The notes: a model not told the origin generated them from the sequence alone. A stretch of DNA of 64,000 bases from Gammaproteobacteria bacterium HGW-Gammaproteobacteria-13 (GCA_002840155.1 PGZH01000001.1:124001-188000), one strand, 5' to 3'. Counted from the stretch's first letter, positions 18,157-29,871 are shown. Numbers and translations: made by a program.

Positions 18157-18293
18157 CGCAAGGCACCTTGTAAAACAAAGGTTGGCTGATCCCTGAGTGA
18201 GTTGAGCACGTCCTTGGCGGGTTATCGGCAGCAAATACCGTTGCTCAAGTGTAGTTGAGCAGCAGGGCGCAGCGTCAGGCGCTGCGCGGGTGC

Positions 18294-19577
18294 TTACCTG
18301 AGTTGCTGCAGCAGCTCATGGCTGGGGTAGCCATCGGCAGGCTGCCCCTGAGATTGCTGAAAGGCGCGCACGGCCTTGCGCGTGTTGGCACCGATGATGC
18401 CGTCCGCCGGGCCTGGCTCGTAGCCTTTGCTGGCTAGCAGTTCCTGCAGTTCGATGCGTTCGCTGCGGCCCAGTTGGCGGTCGCCACGTGGCCAGGCGGC
18501 CTGCACGCCGGGGTTGCCATCCAGCGCATCGCTGAGCAGGCCGATGGCCAGGGCGTAGGCGGTGGAGTTGTTGTACTTGAGGATGCTGCGGAAGTTGTTC
18601 AGCAGCAGGAACGCCGGGCCGCGATGGCCCGCAGGCAGAAACAGCGTGGCCTGGCTTTGCTCGTTGGTATCAATGGCTCTGACCGGGTTGATCCCGAGGA
18701 TGCGCCACTGCGCCAGGCTGCGGCGTACTTCCGGGTCGGCCAGGGCGTAATCGAAGCCCTGCGGCAGATTCACTTCAAAGCCCCAGGGTTGGCCGTTTTC
18801 CCAGCCCGAGGCTTGCAGGTAATGGGCGGCAGAGGCGAGGGCGTCAGGGGTGGAGTTCCACAGATCACGCTTGCCATCGCCATCAAAATCCACAGCATGC
18901 TGATTGAAGGTGGTCGGCATAAACTGGGTTTGCCCCATGGCGCCCGCCCATGAACCGATCAGACCCTGCGCTGGGCCGTCGCCGGCTTGCAGGATCTGCA
19001 GTGCGGCCAGCAACTGGCTGCGCCAGAACACCTGGCGGCGGCCGTCGTAGGCCAGGGTGGCGAGGGAACGGATGACGTTATGGCTGCCGATATTGCTGCC
19101 GTAATTGCTTTCCATGCCCCAGATCGCGATCAGCACTTCATGGTCGACGGCGTAGGCGCGGCGGATGGCCTTCAGGGTTGGTCGATGCTGCGCTTTGAGC
19201 AGGCGGCCCTGGGCAATACGCGAGACGGACACGGCGCCATCAATGTAGTCCCACACCGGACGGGTGAACTCCGGCTGGCTGTTGTCGGAGGTAACGACTC
19301 TGGGGTCCAGGGTGATGCCGGCGAATGTGCGGTCGAATAGTGCTGCGTCGATCCCGGCGGCGATGGCATCGCTGCGCAGCAGCATGCGCCATTCATCGAA
19401 GCTGAGTAACGGGGTTGGGCTGCTGGCCACGCTAGGGGCTGGGCTGGCGGGTACTGCGCTGGTCGTGACTGGCGCGGCTGCAAGCGGCTGGGCCGGCGCT
19501 TCGGCGCAGGCAGTCAGAAGCAGCAGGAGGCAGGCGATGGCGCTATGGGACAGGCCCCGAAGAAGCAGGTAAGGCAT
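18294..19577 (-). CDS. MltB-family lytic murein transglycosylase with peptidoglycan-binding domain
   Basis: A 427-residue lipoprotein from ATG 19577. The lipobox LLLTAC lies near residue 24, then an Ala/Pro-rich linker, then an SLT_2 (MltB-type) catalytic domain with the catalytic Glu in [11 protein letters not shown], then [17 protein letters not shown] and [14 protein letters not shown]. The C-terminal about 60 residues are a PG_binding_1 domain ([30 protein letters not shown], seen as [19 protein letters not shown]). It differs from the mltB at 11.3 kb in being lipidated and in having the wall-binding domain, so the two are not redundant copies. Confidence 0.93.
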   Translation of the reverse strand: MPYLLLRGLSHSAIACLLLLLTACAEAPAQPLAAAPVTTSAVPASPAPSVASSPTPLLSFDEWRMLLRSDAIAAGIDAALFDRTFAGITLDPRVVTSDNSQPEFTRPVWDYIDGAVSVSRIAQGRLLKAQHRPTLKAIRRAYAVDHEVLIAIWGMESNYGSNIGSHNVIRSLATLAYDGRRQVFWRSQLLAALQILQAGDGPAQGLIGSWAGAMGQTQFMPTTFNQHAVDFDGDGKRDLWNSTPDALASAAHYLQASGWENGQPWGFEVNLPQGFDYALADPEVRRSLAQWRILGINPVRAIDTNEQSQATLFLPAGHRGPAFLLLNNFRSILKYNNSTAYALAIGLLSDALDGNPGVQAAWPRGDRQLGRSERIELQELLASKGYEPGPADGIIGANTRKAVRAFQQSQGQPADGYPSHELLQQLR

Positions 19578-19659
19578 GGTGATCTCGGCACATTTTGCAG
19601 GCCGTAACCTTAGCATGATTGAGCTGATGTGCGGGTGCTAGCGGGCTGTGGCGGGCTTT

Positions 19660-19818
19660 TCAGGCGGCCAGAACGTATGAAGCCTCCCAGTTTTGCTGGG
19701 AGGCTTCGCGGCGGTAGCTGCCTTTGCCTTGGCCGGGTGTTTCCTGGCGTGAGCGAAACAGCGGTTGGGCTATCAGGGATTTGGCCTTGTTGGGGCCGCG
19801 TTTGGCTTTCTTCGCCAT
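19660..19818 (-). CDS. arfA: Alternative ribosome-rescue factor ArfA
   Basis: A 52-residue protein from ATG 19818, preceded by GAGGAA. The in-frame sequence further upstream is non-coding and partly derived from the neighbouring repeat. ArfA enters stalled non-stop ribosomes and recruits RF2 when trans-translation fails. It keeps the family core: a basic N-terminus (MAKKAKRGPNKAKSL), AQPLFRSRQ, the KGKGSY-like GQGKGSYRR loop and NWEAS. The last codons form a perfect 12-bp hairpin (listed separately), as in other arfA genes, which are known to be made from truncated mRNA and cleared by tmRNA tagging. It is too small to be found by length filters. Confidence 0.9.
   Translation of the reverse strand: MAKKAKRGPNKAKSLIAQPLFRSRQETPGQGKGSYRREASQQNWEASYVLAA
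19679..19707 (-). promoter_or_regulatory. Intragenic hairpin in arfA
   Basis: A perfect 12-bp stem, GAAGCCTCCCAG paired with CTGGGAGGCTTC, has a 5-nt loop and sits inside the arfA reading frame, over the codons for EASQQNWEAS, 19 bases before the end of the gene. No T-tract follows, which favours RNase III cleavage over intrinsic termination as the way a non-stop arfA mRNA is produced. Confidence 0.8.
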
Positions 19819-19903
19819 GACGGTTCCTCGGGAAATGACCTGCACGTCGCAGGCGGGCGAAGCATGATCCGCACTTGGTAAAAAGTCCAGAGTCTGGGTG
19901 TTT

Positions 19904-20102
19904 GCAGGCCGTTGAGAAACGTTGGCGAGGCAGCTAGCGCAAGGCAAAAACAGGCGAGAAACGCAGCGCAGCGAAGTAACAGCCAACGGCTGATCCGAAG
20001 GGTGAGCGCAGCGAATCAAGCGGAGTGTACGAGTTGTACATGAGCATTCCGAGCCTGTTTTTAACGCCGCGATGGCAACGCAGGTAGTTTTTCAACTGCC
20101 TG
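19904..20102. repeat. Nested palindromic repeat element, copy 1
   Basis: Outer imperfect inverted repeats (GCAGGCCGTTGAGAAAC at 19904-19920 against GTTTTTCAACTGCCTGC ending at about 20103) enclose inner arms AAAAACAGGC (19946-19955) and GCCTGTTTTT (20053-20062), around a core containing GAGTGTACGAGTTGTACA and TGAGCATTCCGAG. Copy 2 at 38.9 kb shares the core and inner arms nearly letter for letter. This copy carries about 55-60 extra bases in the left half, with its own GCGCAGCGAA direct repeats and the small palindrome CAGCCAACGGCTG. It lies between arfA and the holA stop. Confidence 0.75.
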
Positions 20103-21137
20103 CTAGCGGGTTAGGCCCAGGCGTTGGCCGCAAATGTTCAGGGTCAACAAGCTCAGGCCGCTCCAGGGATCGCCGGCGGCCTGGCCTTTGATCTGCGCGT
20201 CGATCTGCTGGGCATCCTGCAGCAGCGCGGCCCAGCGGGCGGCGGATAAGCGCTGCAGGGCTTTGCTGACCAGCGGACGGCGTTTGTCCCAAACCGGCGG
20301 GCGCGCGGAGCTGAAGGCTTTTTCCAGCGGCGTGCCCTGGCTGTACTGCTGGGCGATGCTGGCCAGTAGACGGATTTCCCGGGCCAGGGCCCAGAGAATC
20401 ACCGGCGGCTCGACGCCTTCACCGCGCAGGCCTTCGAGCATGCGCAGGGCGTGGGCGGCTTCGCCGTTGAGGGCCGCATCGATCAGGCCGAATACATCAA
20501 AACGCGCGCTGTCGGCGACCGAGGCATGCACGGTGTCGACGTCGATCTGCGTGCCTTCGGCGAGCAGCTTGAGCTTTTCGATTTCCTGGGCGGCAGCCAG
20601 CAGGTTGCCTTCGACGCGCACGGCAATCATGTCCACCGCTTCGGCGCTGGCGCTGAGGCCCGATTGCGCCAGGCGCTGACGAATCCATTGCGGCAGCTGG
20701 TTGGCGTCGACCGGCCAGATCTGTACGAACTGCGTCTGCGCGCCGTCGATCAGCGCCTTGCCCCATTTAGTCTTCTGCGCGCTGCCGTCGAGTTTCGGCA
20801 GACTGATCAGCAGCACGGTGTCTTCGGCGGGACGGGCGAGGTATTCGAGCAGCGCAGCGGCGCCCTTGTCACCGGGCTTGCCGTTGGGCAGGCGCAGCTC
20901 CAACAGGCGTTTGTCGGCAAACAGCGACAGGCTGGCACCGGCTTGCAGCAGGTTGCCCCAGTCGAAGTTGTTGTCGGCGTTGAACACCTGGCGCTCGCTG
21001 AAACCCTGCTGGCGGGTTGCGGCGCGAATGGCGTCGGTGGCTTCTTGGCAGAGCAGCGGCTCATCGCCACTGACCACATACACCGGGCTCAGGTTGCCCT
21101 GCAGGTGTTTGCCGAGTTGTGCGGAGTTAAGTTTCAT
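20103..21137 (-). CDS. holA: DNA polymerase III subunit delta
   Basis: A 344-residue clamp-loader subunit that opens the beta sliding clamp. The N-terminal MKLNSAQLGKHLQGNLSPVYVVSGDEPLL and the VFNADNNFDWGNLLQAGASLSLFA segment (seen as FDWGNLLQAGASLSLFA) are typical of HolA, which has a RecA-like fold without a working Walker motif. Near the C-terminus the helix WALAREIRLLASI is conserved. It is directly downstream of lptE (39-nt gap), as in E. coli (leuS-lptE-holA), and is probably cotranscribed with leuS and lptE. Confidence 0.96.
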   Translation of the reverse strand: MKLNSAQLGKHLQGNLSPVYVVSGDEPLLCQEATDAIRAATRQQGFSERQVFNADNNFDWGNLLQAGASLSLFADKRLLELRLPNGKPGDKGAAALLEYLARPAEDTVLLISLPKLDGSAQKTKWGKALIDGAQTQFVQIWPVDANQLPQWIRQRLAQSGLSASAEAVDMIAVRVEGNLLAAAQEIEKLKLLAEGTQIDVDTVHASVADSARFDVFGLIDAALNGEAAHALRMLEGLRGEGVEPPVILWALAREIRLLASIAQQYSQGTPLEKAFSSARPPVWDKRRPLVSKALQRLSAARWAALLQDAQQIDAQIKGQAAGDPWSGLSLLTLNICGQRLGLTR

Positions 21138-21176
21138 GGGGGCGCAGAGCGGGGCCGCTGGCGCGGCCCGGCGAGC

Positions 21177-21788
21177 TTACTGGGCGGGAATCGGCAGTTG
21201 GATCGGCGACTGCTGCGGTTGCGCTGCCTGTTGCTGGCGAGCGGCTTCCAGGGCATCGGCTTCGGCCTGGGCCTTGGCTTCTGCGGTTTGCTGCAGTTGG
21301 TCCAGTTGCGCTGGGCTGATCTGCTGCAGGCGCTGTACCAGTTGCTGGATCAGTTCGCGGTTCATTTCCTGGCGCAGCTGCGCGGCTTCCTGGTCACCAC
21401 CAATCAGGTTGTTGCCGTCCTGGGTGTAGAAGCTTTGGGCTTCCAGCTTGTCGCTCATCAGCAGCAGGTCTTTGCTGCCACGGATCTCGTATTCCAGGGT
21501 TTTGTTCAGCTCGTACTCGGCGGTGCGGGCCGAGCTGGTGAAACTGGCAGCGCGGCGATTTTCCTGCTCGTTGCTCAATACCAGGCGGTACTGCGCGCCT
21601 GGGTAGACCTTGACGCCGTTGTTCTGCAGCACGTCGCGCACTTCGTTGACGGTTTCGCCATAGGCGTTACGCGCGCTGACATCCAGTTCCTTGAGGGCGA
21701 ACTGCACATCACCGGTGCCGCGCAGCTGGAAGCCGCAAGCGCTGAGCAGGGTAGCCAGGCCAATTACCAACAGATTCCGTTTGATCAT
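21177..21788 (-). CDS. lptE: LPS-assembly lipoprotein LptE
   Basis: A 203-residue outer-membrane lipoprotein that plugs the LptD barrel and helps insert LPS in the outer leaflet. The signal peptide ends in the lipobox [11 protein letters not shown] (Cys at about 17), the exact start typical of LptE/RlpB. The middle region contains [21 protein letters not shown]. The C-terminal about 50 residues are Gln/Ala-rich ([19 protein letters not shown]) and probably disordered or coiled, longer than the enterobacterial protein. It lies 72 nt after leuS. Confidence 0.95.
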   Translation of the reverse strand: MIKRNLLVIGLATLLSACGFQLRGTGDVQFALKELDVSARNAYGETVNEVRDVLQNNGVKVYPGAQYRLVLSNEQENRRAASFTSSARTAEYELNKTLEYEIRGSKDLLLMSDKLEAQSFYTQDGNNLIGGDQEAAQLRQEMNRELIQQLVQRLQQISPAQLDQLQQTAEAKAQAEADALEAARQQQAAQPQQSPIQLPIPAQ

Positions 21789-21860
21789 CTTTTATCCCCT
21801 TGGCGTGTCTTGCGGCGCGCCGTTGTGCGGTCGCGCCGAGCTTAATCAGTTGGCGACTAG

Positions 21861-24536
<2,676 letters not shown>

Positions 24537-24580
24537 TCAGGGAAACCCTGATTGTGCCGCGCTCCAGCTACGGCGGCCTG

Positions 24581-24621
24581 GTCGGCCGCACTTAGTCAGC
24601 CGCACCTAGCCGGCCGCCCTA
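24581..24621. repeat. Degenerate tandem 14-mers upstream of leuS
   Basis: Three adjacent copies GTCGGCCGCACTTA, GTCAGCCGCACCTA and GCCGGCCGCCCTA (24581-24621) lie in the 244-nt gap between leuS and the zinc-ribbon gene. They are short and imperfect; no function is evident. The rest of the gap holds the divergent promoters and nothing else recognised. Confidence 0.5.
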
Positions 24622-24717
24622 GTAGGTCGCGCCGTTTGTCGCGAGGCATCGCCGGTTAAAGCGCTAACGCTAAGCTTGCTATATGGAGCAGCAGCCTGCT
24701 CCGGGGCGAGGTGAAGG

Positions 24718-25161
24718 ATGGCGGAGTTTCGGCGTGGTGCAGCGGGGGGCGGGCTTTATGAGCGGCTGCTGCAACGCCTTGCCATGGCCTTGGATGAGGC
24801 GGATAGCGTGAGTACGTTGTCCGCACAACCACCCCTGGAGCTGGAACTGCGCGGCCTGACGGCGGCGGAAATGGAGCTGATCCGCGCCTACCTGGATCGC
24901 GATCTGGATTGGCTGCGCGGCTGGCATGCCGCCGCGCAGGAAATGGCGCAGATCGAGCAGCTACCAAGCTCACGCAAGGTCGGCCGCACCGGCCACAAAC
25001 CCACCGCCGCGCTGCCCGGCAAGATCAAGCCGCTGCTTAAACGCCGTTTACAGCTGTGCTGCGCGCTGTGCGGCACTCTGGCAGGCTGGCAGTCCGGCAA
25101 TGGCGTGCAGGCCTGCAAGGCCTGTGGCTCGCAGTTGTTTCGGGCGAGCAATCATCGGTAG
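24718..25161 (+). CDS. Zinc-ribbon-containing protein (DUF1451/YbeL-like)
   Basis: A 147-residue soluble protein preceded by a strong GAGGTGAAGG ribosome site. The N-terminal half is helical and acidic (LYERLLQRLAMALDEAD, LELELRGLTAAEMELIRAYLDRDL in part). The C-terminal half carries a zinc ribbon with two CxxC knuckles, CALCG and CKACG, about 18 residues apart. This is the layout of the YbeL-type zinc-ribbon proteins that sit divergent from leuS in gammaproteobacteria. Biochemical function is unknown. ydcF-like DNA follows after 26 nt. Confidence 0.8.
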   Translation: MAEFRRGAAGGGLYERLLQRLAMALDEADSVSTLSAQPPLELELRGLTAAEMELIRAYLDRDLDWLRGWHAAAQEMAQIEQLPSSRKVGRTGHKPTAALPGKIKPLLKRRLQLCCALCGTLAGWQSGNGVQACKACGSQLFRASNHR

Positions 25162-25187
25162 GCTGCGCGCACCCACGGAGGTGCTCA

Positions 25188-25964
25188 ATGCCGATTCGCT
25201 ACATCCTCAAACAGTTCTTCCTTCCGCCAGGCCTGTTCCTGCTGTTGCTGCTGGTTGCCTGGTGGCTGCGTCGGCGTTTTCCACGGCTGGCGCTGGGGTG
25301 TTTTGTGGCGGGCCTGGGCGGTTTGTGGCTGTTTAGTCTGCCGGTGGTGGTCGAGTATTCGGCGCGGATACTGGAACGTGAGCCGGCATTGCATGAGCGG
25401 CACTGGACTGATCTGGCTCGGCAGGCCGATGTGATTGTCGTGCTAGGTGGCGGGCGTGAACTGGCTGATCCCGGCTGGGGCGCTGATCAGCCCAGCCTTC
25501 TGGCGTTGGAGCGCGTGCGTTTTGCGGCGCGACTGGCCAAGGCCTCGGGGTTGCCGCTGCTGACCAGTGGTGGGTTGCACTATGGCGTACCGCCCAGCGA
25601 AGCAGCGTTGATGGCCGACGTGCTGGCGCGTGATTACGACGTGCCGGTGCGTTGGCAGGAAGGCTTGAGCCGCACGACCTGGGAGAATGCGACCCACAGC
25701 GCTGAGCTGCTGAAACAGGCGGGGATTACCCGCGTGGTACTGGTGACCCAGGCCTGGCATATGCCCAGGTCACGCTGGAGTTTCGAACAGGCGGGCTTAC
25801 AGGTGATCAGCGCGCCGATGGGCTTTCTCGGTACGCCCAATGGCCGCCCTGCAGGCGGCTGGTTGCCGGAAAGTAAGGCGGTCTGGCAGAACGGCTTGTT
25901 GCTTAACGAGGCCGTGGGGCTGTTGGCTTATCGGTTGTTCTACCGGGCGCCGCTGCAGGAGTAA
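25188..25964 (+). CDS. YdcF/SanA family protein (DUF218)
   Basis: A 258-residue protein from ATG 25188, preceded by ACGGAGG. Two N-terminal transmembrane segments (about 8-26 and 34-52) anchor a DUF218 domain: ADVIVVLGGG, PLLTSGG, PPSEAALMADVL, TWENATHSAELL and VVLVTQAWHMPRS are the conserved strands and putative active-site loops. Relatives (ElyC, SanA, YdcF) influence envelope integrity and vancomycin tolerance, and ElyC is linked to lipid-carrier metabolism. The precise reaction is unknown. It is probably cotranscribed with the zinc-ribbon gene. Confidence 0.9.
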   Translation: MPIRYILKQFFLPPGLFLLLLLVAWWLRRRFPRLALGCFVAGLGGLWLFSLPVVVEYSARILEREPALHERHWTDLARQADVIVVLGGGRELADPGWGADQPSLLALERVRFAARLAKASGLPLLTSGGLHYGVPPSEAALMADVLARDYDVPVRWQEGLSRTTWENATHSAELLKQAGITRVVLVTQAWHMPRSRWSFEQAGLQVISAPMGFLGTPNGRPAGGWLPESKAVWQNGLLLNEAVGLLAYRLFYRAPLQE

Positions 25965-25982
25965 GCCCCGGCTGGCCGGGGC
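25965..25982. terminator. GC-rich hairpin between convergent ydcF-like gene and dppF
   Basis: GCCCCGGC (25965-25972) and GCCGGGGC (25975-25982) form a near-continuous palindrome that begins right after the stop codon. The stem is short-looped and has no clear T-tract on either side, so it is at best a weak bidirectional terminator. Confidence 0.45.
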
Positions 25983-25991
25983 CCACATCAT

Positions 25992-26963
25992 TTAGCTATT
26001 GATCTGCTCGGCATGGTGGCAAGCCACTTGTCGGGCATCCAGTAGACGCAGCGCCGGCTGTTCAACCTGGCAGCGTTCGCTGGCATGCGGGCAGCGTTGA
26101 TGGAAGGCGCAGCCGCTGGGGGGGGACAGCGGATTGGGCAGCTCGCCGCTGATCTTGATCTTCGGTTTGCTCGGGTCAGGGTGGATAGTCGGCGTTGCCG
26201 ACAGCAACGCCTGGGTATACGGGTGCAGCGGGCGGTTGTAGATCAGCTCGCTGGGGCCCATTTCCACCGGGCGGCCGAGGTACATCACCAGCACATCATC
26301 GGCCACATGGCGCACCACCGAGAGGTTGTGCGAGATAAACACATAGCCGGTGTTGAACTGCTCCTGCAGGTCCATAAACAGGTTAAGCACCTGGGCCTGG
26401 ATCGACACGTCCAGCGCCGAAGTCGGCTCGTCCGCCACCAGCACCTTGGGTTGCAGCATCATCGCCCGCGCCAGGGCGATGCGCTGGCGCTGGCCGCCGG
26501 AGAACATATGCGGATAGCGCTGGTAATGCTCGGGGCGCAGGCCGACCTGTTGCATCATCGCCTGCACCCGCTCGCGCCGTTCCAGTCGCGATAGCGCGGT
26601 ATTGATCAGCAGCGGCTCGCCGAGCTGGTCGCCGACCTTCTGCCGCGGATTGAGCGAGGCGTAGGGGTTTTGAAAAACCATCTGCACATCACGGCGCAGC
26701 TGTTTGCGCTGCGCCTTGTTGGCGCCAGTTACTTCCTGCCCGGCGATCTGCAGCGAGCCCGAACTGGGTTCCTCGATCAGCGTCAGGGCGCGGGCCAGGG
26801 TGGATTTGCCGCAGCCGGACTCGCCGACCACTGCCAGGGTTTTGCCGGCGGCCAGGTCGAAGGACACGCCATTCAGCGCTTGCACCTGAGCGTTGGGCTG
26901 GAACAGGCCACGGGATATTTCGTAGTGGCGGGTGAGGTCGCGAGCAGTCAGGACGGCGCTCAT
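25992..26963 (-). CDS. dppF: Dipeptide ABC transporter ATP-binding protein DppF
   Basis: A 323-residue cytoplasmic ATPase from ATG 26963, overlapping the dppD stop by one base. Walker A is GESGCGKSTLAR, the ABC signature is FSGGQRQRIALARA, Walker B is VLVADEPTSALD, and the switch His is in VFISHNLSVV. The C-terminal extension has the peptide-transporter (oligo_HPN) motif, with the cysteine-bearing SGCAFHQRCPHASERC, which in DppD/DppF-like proteins can bind an iron-sulphur cluster. It forms a heterodimer with DppD. Confidence 0.96.
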   Translation of the reverse strand: MSAVLTARDLTRHYEISRGLFQPNAQVQALNGVSFDLAAGKTLAVVGESGCGKSTLARALTLIEEPSSGSLQIAGQEVTGANKAQRKQLRRDVQMVFQNPYASLNPRQKVGDQLGEPLLINTALSRLERRERVQAMMQQVGLRPEHYQRYPHMFSGGQRQRIALARAMMLQPKVLVADEPTSALDVSIQAQVLNLFMDLQEQFNTGYVFISHNLSVVRHVADDVLVMYLGRPVEMGPSELIYNRPLHPYTQALLSATPTIHPDPSKPKIKISGELPNPLSPPSGCAFHQRCPHASERCQVEQPALRLLDARQVACHHAEQINS

Positions 26964-27937
26964 CAGGCCACCTCCGCAGTCAGGTTGAGCGGGTAGAAGC
27001 ATCGCGCCGCGCCGCGTTCATGGGCATCCAGGTTCGGCCGTTGTTCACGGCAATGAGCCTGGGCGTAGGGGCAGCGTGGTGACAGCAAGCAGCCGGCCGG
27101 CCGGTCATAGCGCCCGGGGACGATACCGGGCAGGGTGGTCAGGCGGCGCTGGCCCTGGCTGTGCTCTGGGATCGCCTTGAGCAGCGCTTCGGTGTAGGGG
27201 TGGCTGGGGGCGTTGAACAGCTGCGGCACGCTGCCGATCTCTACCGCTTGCCCGGCATACATCACGCAGACCCGTTGCGCGGTTTCGGCGACCACGGCCA
27301 GGTCGTGGGTGATCAGCACCAGGCCCATGTCCTCTTCGCGTTGCAGGTTGACCAGCAGGTCCATGATCTGCGCCTGAATGGTCACATCCAGCGCCGTGGT
27401 CGGTTCGTCGGCGATCAGCAGTTTTGGTTCGGCGGCAATTGCCATGGCAATCGCTACCCGTTGGCTCATGCCACCGGACAGCTGGTGCGGGTAGGCATTC
27501 AGGCGGCTGGCGGCGGCGGGGATTTCCACCTTGTCGAGCAGCTGCAAGGCACGCTGGCGGGCAGCCTGGCCCTTGAGGCCAAGGTGCTGGCGCAGCACTT
27601 CCTCGATTTGAAAACCCACGGTAAAGCTGGGATTGAGCGCGGTCATCGGGTCCTGAAAGACCATCGACAGGTCCTTGCCGATGATATGCCGACGCTGACG
27701 GCCCTTGAGGCGCAGCATGTCGGTGCCGTCGAACTGCAGGCTGTCGGCGGTGACGATGCCGGGGGCGTCGATCAGGCCCATCAGCGCCATCATGGTCACT
27801 GATTTGCCGGAGCCGGACTCGCCGACAATCGCCAGCACTTCGCCCTTTTCTACGCACAGGTCGAGGCCGTCGACCACCGGGATGGCGCTGGCGTCGCCGA
27901 AGCGCACGCTGAGGTTTTTGATATCCAACAGGCTCAT
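26963..27937 (-). CDS. dppD: Dipeptide ABC transporter ATP-binding protein DppD
   Basis: A 324-residue ATPase from ATG 27937, preceded by GAGGA. Walker A is [11 protein letters not shown], the signature is [14 protein letters not shown], Walker B is [12 protein letters not shown], and the His loop is LITHDLAVV. The oligo_HPN C-terminal region contains [18 protein letters not shown], again with the Cys cluster typical of dipeptide importers. It sits 10 nt after dppC and shares one base with dppF, so B-C-D-F form one operon. Confidence 0.96.
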   Translation of the reverse strand: MSLLDIKNLSVRFGDASAIPVVDGLDLCVEKGEVLAIVGESGSGKSVTMMALMGLIDAPGIVTADSLQFDGTDMLRLKGRQRRHIIGKDLSMVFQDPMTALNPSFTVGFQIEEVLRQHLGLKGQAARQRALQLLDKVEIPAAASRLNAYPHQLSGGMSQRVAIAMAIAAEPKLLIADEPTTALDVTIQAQIMDLLVNLQREEDMGLVLITHDLAVVAETAQRVCVMYAGQAVEIGSVPQLFNAPSHPYTEALLKAIPEHSQGQRRLTTLPGIVPGRYDRPAGCLLSPRCPYAQAHCREQRPNLDAHERGAARCFYPLNLTAEVA

Positions 27938-27947
27938 GCGGGGTTCC

Positions 27948-28850
27948 TCACTGCGCATTCTTGAGTTTCGGGTCGAGTGCATCGCGCAGCCCGTCGCCCA
28001 TCAGATTGATTGCCAGCACGCTGAGCAGAATGGTCAGGCCCGGCAGGCTGACCACCCACCAGGCACGCTCGATATAGTCGCGCGCCGAGGCCAGCATGGT
28101 GCCCCACTCAGGGGTTGGCGGTTGTACGCCGAGTCCGAGAAAGCCCAGGGCGGCAGCATCGAGAATCGCCGAGGAAAAGCTCAGGGTGGCCTGCACGATC
28201 AGCGGTGCCATGCAGTTGGGCAGCACGGTGATAAACATCAGCCGCGGCAGGCTGGCGCCGGCCAGGCGGGCGGCAGTCACATAGTCGCGGTTCAGCTCGC
28301 CCATCACGGCGGCGCGGGTCAGGCGCACATAGGACGGTAGCGAGACGATGGCGATGGCGAAGATGGTGTTGATCAACCCTGGGCCGAGGATGGCGACGAT
28401 GGCCACCGCCAGCAGCAGCGAAGGCAGGGCCAGCATGATGTCCATCAGACGCATGATCGACGGGCCGAGCAGGCGCGGAAAGAAACCGGCGACCAGCCCG
28501 AGAAGGATGCCGGGGATCAGCGACATCAGCACCGAGGCCAGACCGATCAGCAGCGACAGTCGTGCACCATGGATCAATCGCGACAGCAGGTCGCGGCCCA
28601 CTTCATCGGTGCCGAGCAAAAATTGCAGCTGACCACCTTCCAGCCAGGCCGGTGGGGTGAGCAGAAACTCGCGGTATTGCTCGCTGGGGTCATGCGGGGC
28701 GATCCACGGCGCAAACAGCGCGCAGATCACCAGCAGGATCATAAAGGCCAGCCCGGCGACTGCGCCCTTGTTGTGAGCGAAGGCCTGCCAGAATTCCTTG
28801 AGCGGCGAAGGGTAGAACAGCGATTGGTCGAGTGTGGCGTGCATGGTCAT
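27948..28850 (-). CDS. dppC: Dipeptide ABC transporter permease DppC
   Basis: A 300-residue inner-membrane permease. The N-terminal OppC_N region ([36 protein letters not shown], seen as [13 protein letters not shown] and APWIAPHDP) leads to [21 protein letters not shown], a segment strongly conserved in OppC/DppC. The binding-protein-dependent transport EAA-type loop is [23 protein letters not shown]. Six transmembrane helices are expected. Together with DppB it forms the translocation channel. Confidence 0.97.
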   Translation of the reverse strand: MTMHATLDQSLFYPSPLKEFWQAFAHNKGAVAGLAFMILLVICALFAPWIAPHDPSEQYREFLLTPPAWLEGGQLQFLLGTDEVGRDLLSRLIHGARLSLLIGLASVLMSLIPGILLGLVAGFFPRLLGPSIMRLMDIMLALPSLLLAVAIVAILGPGLINTIFAIAIVSLPSYVRLTRAAVMGELNRDYVTAARLAGASLPRLMFITVLPNCMAPLIVQATLSFSSAILDAAALGFLGLGVQPPTPEWGTMLASARDYIERAWWVVSLPGLTILLSVLAINLMGDGLRDALDPKLKNAQ

Positions 28851-28860
28851 TGGGCTCTCC

Positions 28861-29871
28861 TTAGCGCTGATGGCGAATGCGTGGGTTGGCTAATCCATAA
28901 AGGATGTCCACCACGAAGTTGACCAGGATCACCAGGCAGGCGATCAGCAAGATGCCGTTCTGCACCACCGGGTAGTCACGCGCGCCAATCGACTCGATCA
29001 GCCATTTGCCGATGCCCGGCCAGGAGAAGATGGTTTCGGTCAGTACCGCACCGGCCAGCAGTGCGCCGACCTGCAAGCCGAACACCGTGAGCACCGGAAT
29101 CAGCGCATTGCGCAGGCCGTGCACAAACACTACGCGGGCCGGCGACAGGCCCTTGGCGCGTGCAGTGCGCACATAGTCTTCGCGCAGCACTTCGAGCATT
29201 GCCGAACGGGTCATGCGGGCGATGACCGCGAGTGGAATGGTGCCGAGCACGATGGCCGGTAGGATCAGATGGCGCAGGGCGTCGACAAACGCGCCTTCCT
29301 CATCCGAGAGCAAGGTGTCGATCAGCATAAAACCGGTGACCGGCGGGATGTCGTAGAGCAGGTCGATGCGCCCGGACACTGGTGTCCAGCCCAGCCATAC
29401 CGAGAAGAACATGATCAGCAGCAGGCCCCACCAGAAAATCGGCATGGAATAACCGGCCAGCGAGATGCCCATCACCCCATGGTCGAACAGTGAGCCCCGT
29501 TTCAGTGCAGCAATCACCCCGGCGATCAGCCCCAGGGTGCCGGCGAACAGCAGGGCGGCGAGGGACAATTCCAGGGTGGCGGGAAACAGCGTGGTGAATT
29601 CGTCCCAGACGCTGGTGCGGGTACGCAGCGACTCACCCAGGTCGCCCTGGGCCAGCTTGCCGATATAGTCGAAGTACTGGGCATACAGCGGCTTGTTCAA
29701 ACCCAGGCGCTCCATGGCCTGGGCGTGCATTTCCGGGTCGACCCGGCGTTCGCCCATCATCACTTCCACCGGGTCGCCGGGGATCATGCGGATCAGCGCA
29801 AAGGTCAGCAAGGTAACGCCGAAGAAGGTGGGGATCAGCAATCCCAAGCGGCGTGCGATAAAAGCAAACAT
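28861..29871 (-). CDS. dppB: Dipeptide ABC transporter permease DppB
   Basis: A 336-residue inner-membrane permease beginning MFAFIARRLGLLIPTFFGVTLLTFALIRMIPGDP, of which RRLGLLIPTFFGVTLLTF is the family hallmark. The EAA loop is YVRTARAKGLSPARVVFVHGLRN, and FSWPGIGKWLIESIGARDYPVVQ is conserved near the C-terminus. It is the first of the four transporter-core genes (B-C-D-F), separated from the upstream binding protein by 131 nt that hold a strong hairpin. Confidence 0.97.
   Translation of the reverse strand: MFAFIARRLGLLIPTFFGVTLLTFALIRMIPGDPVEVMMGERRVDPEMHAQAMERLGLNKPLYAQYFDYIGKLAQGDLGESLRTRTSVWDEFTTLFPATLELSLAALLFAGTLGLIAGVIAALKRGSLFDHGVMGISLAGYSMPIFWWGLLLIMFFSVWLGWTPVSGRIDLLYDIPPVTGFMLIDTLLSDEEGAFVDALRHLILPAIVLGTIPLAVIARMTRSAMLEVLREDYVRTARAKGLSPARVVFVHGLRNALIPVLTVFGLQVGALLAGAVLTETIFSWPGIGKWLIESIGARDYPVVQNGILLIACLVILVNFVVDILYGLANPRIRHQR

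Noticed and set aside
19819-20019. N-terminal extension of arfA (67 codons)
   Set aside because: It runs into the palindromic repeat; the ATG at 19818 has GAGGAA and matches the ArfA start.
19904-20102. CRISPR array
   Set aside because: The repeats are nested inverted repeats, not evenly spaced direct repeats, and there are no cas genes nearby.
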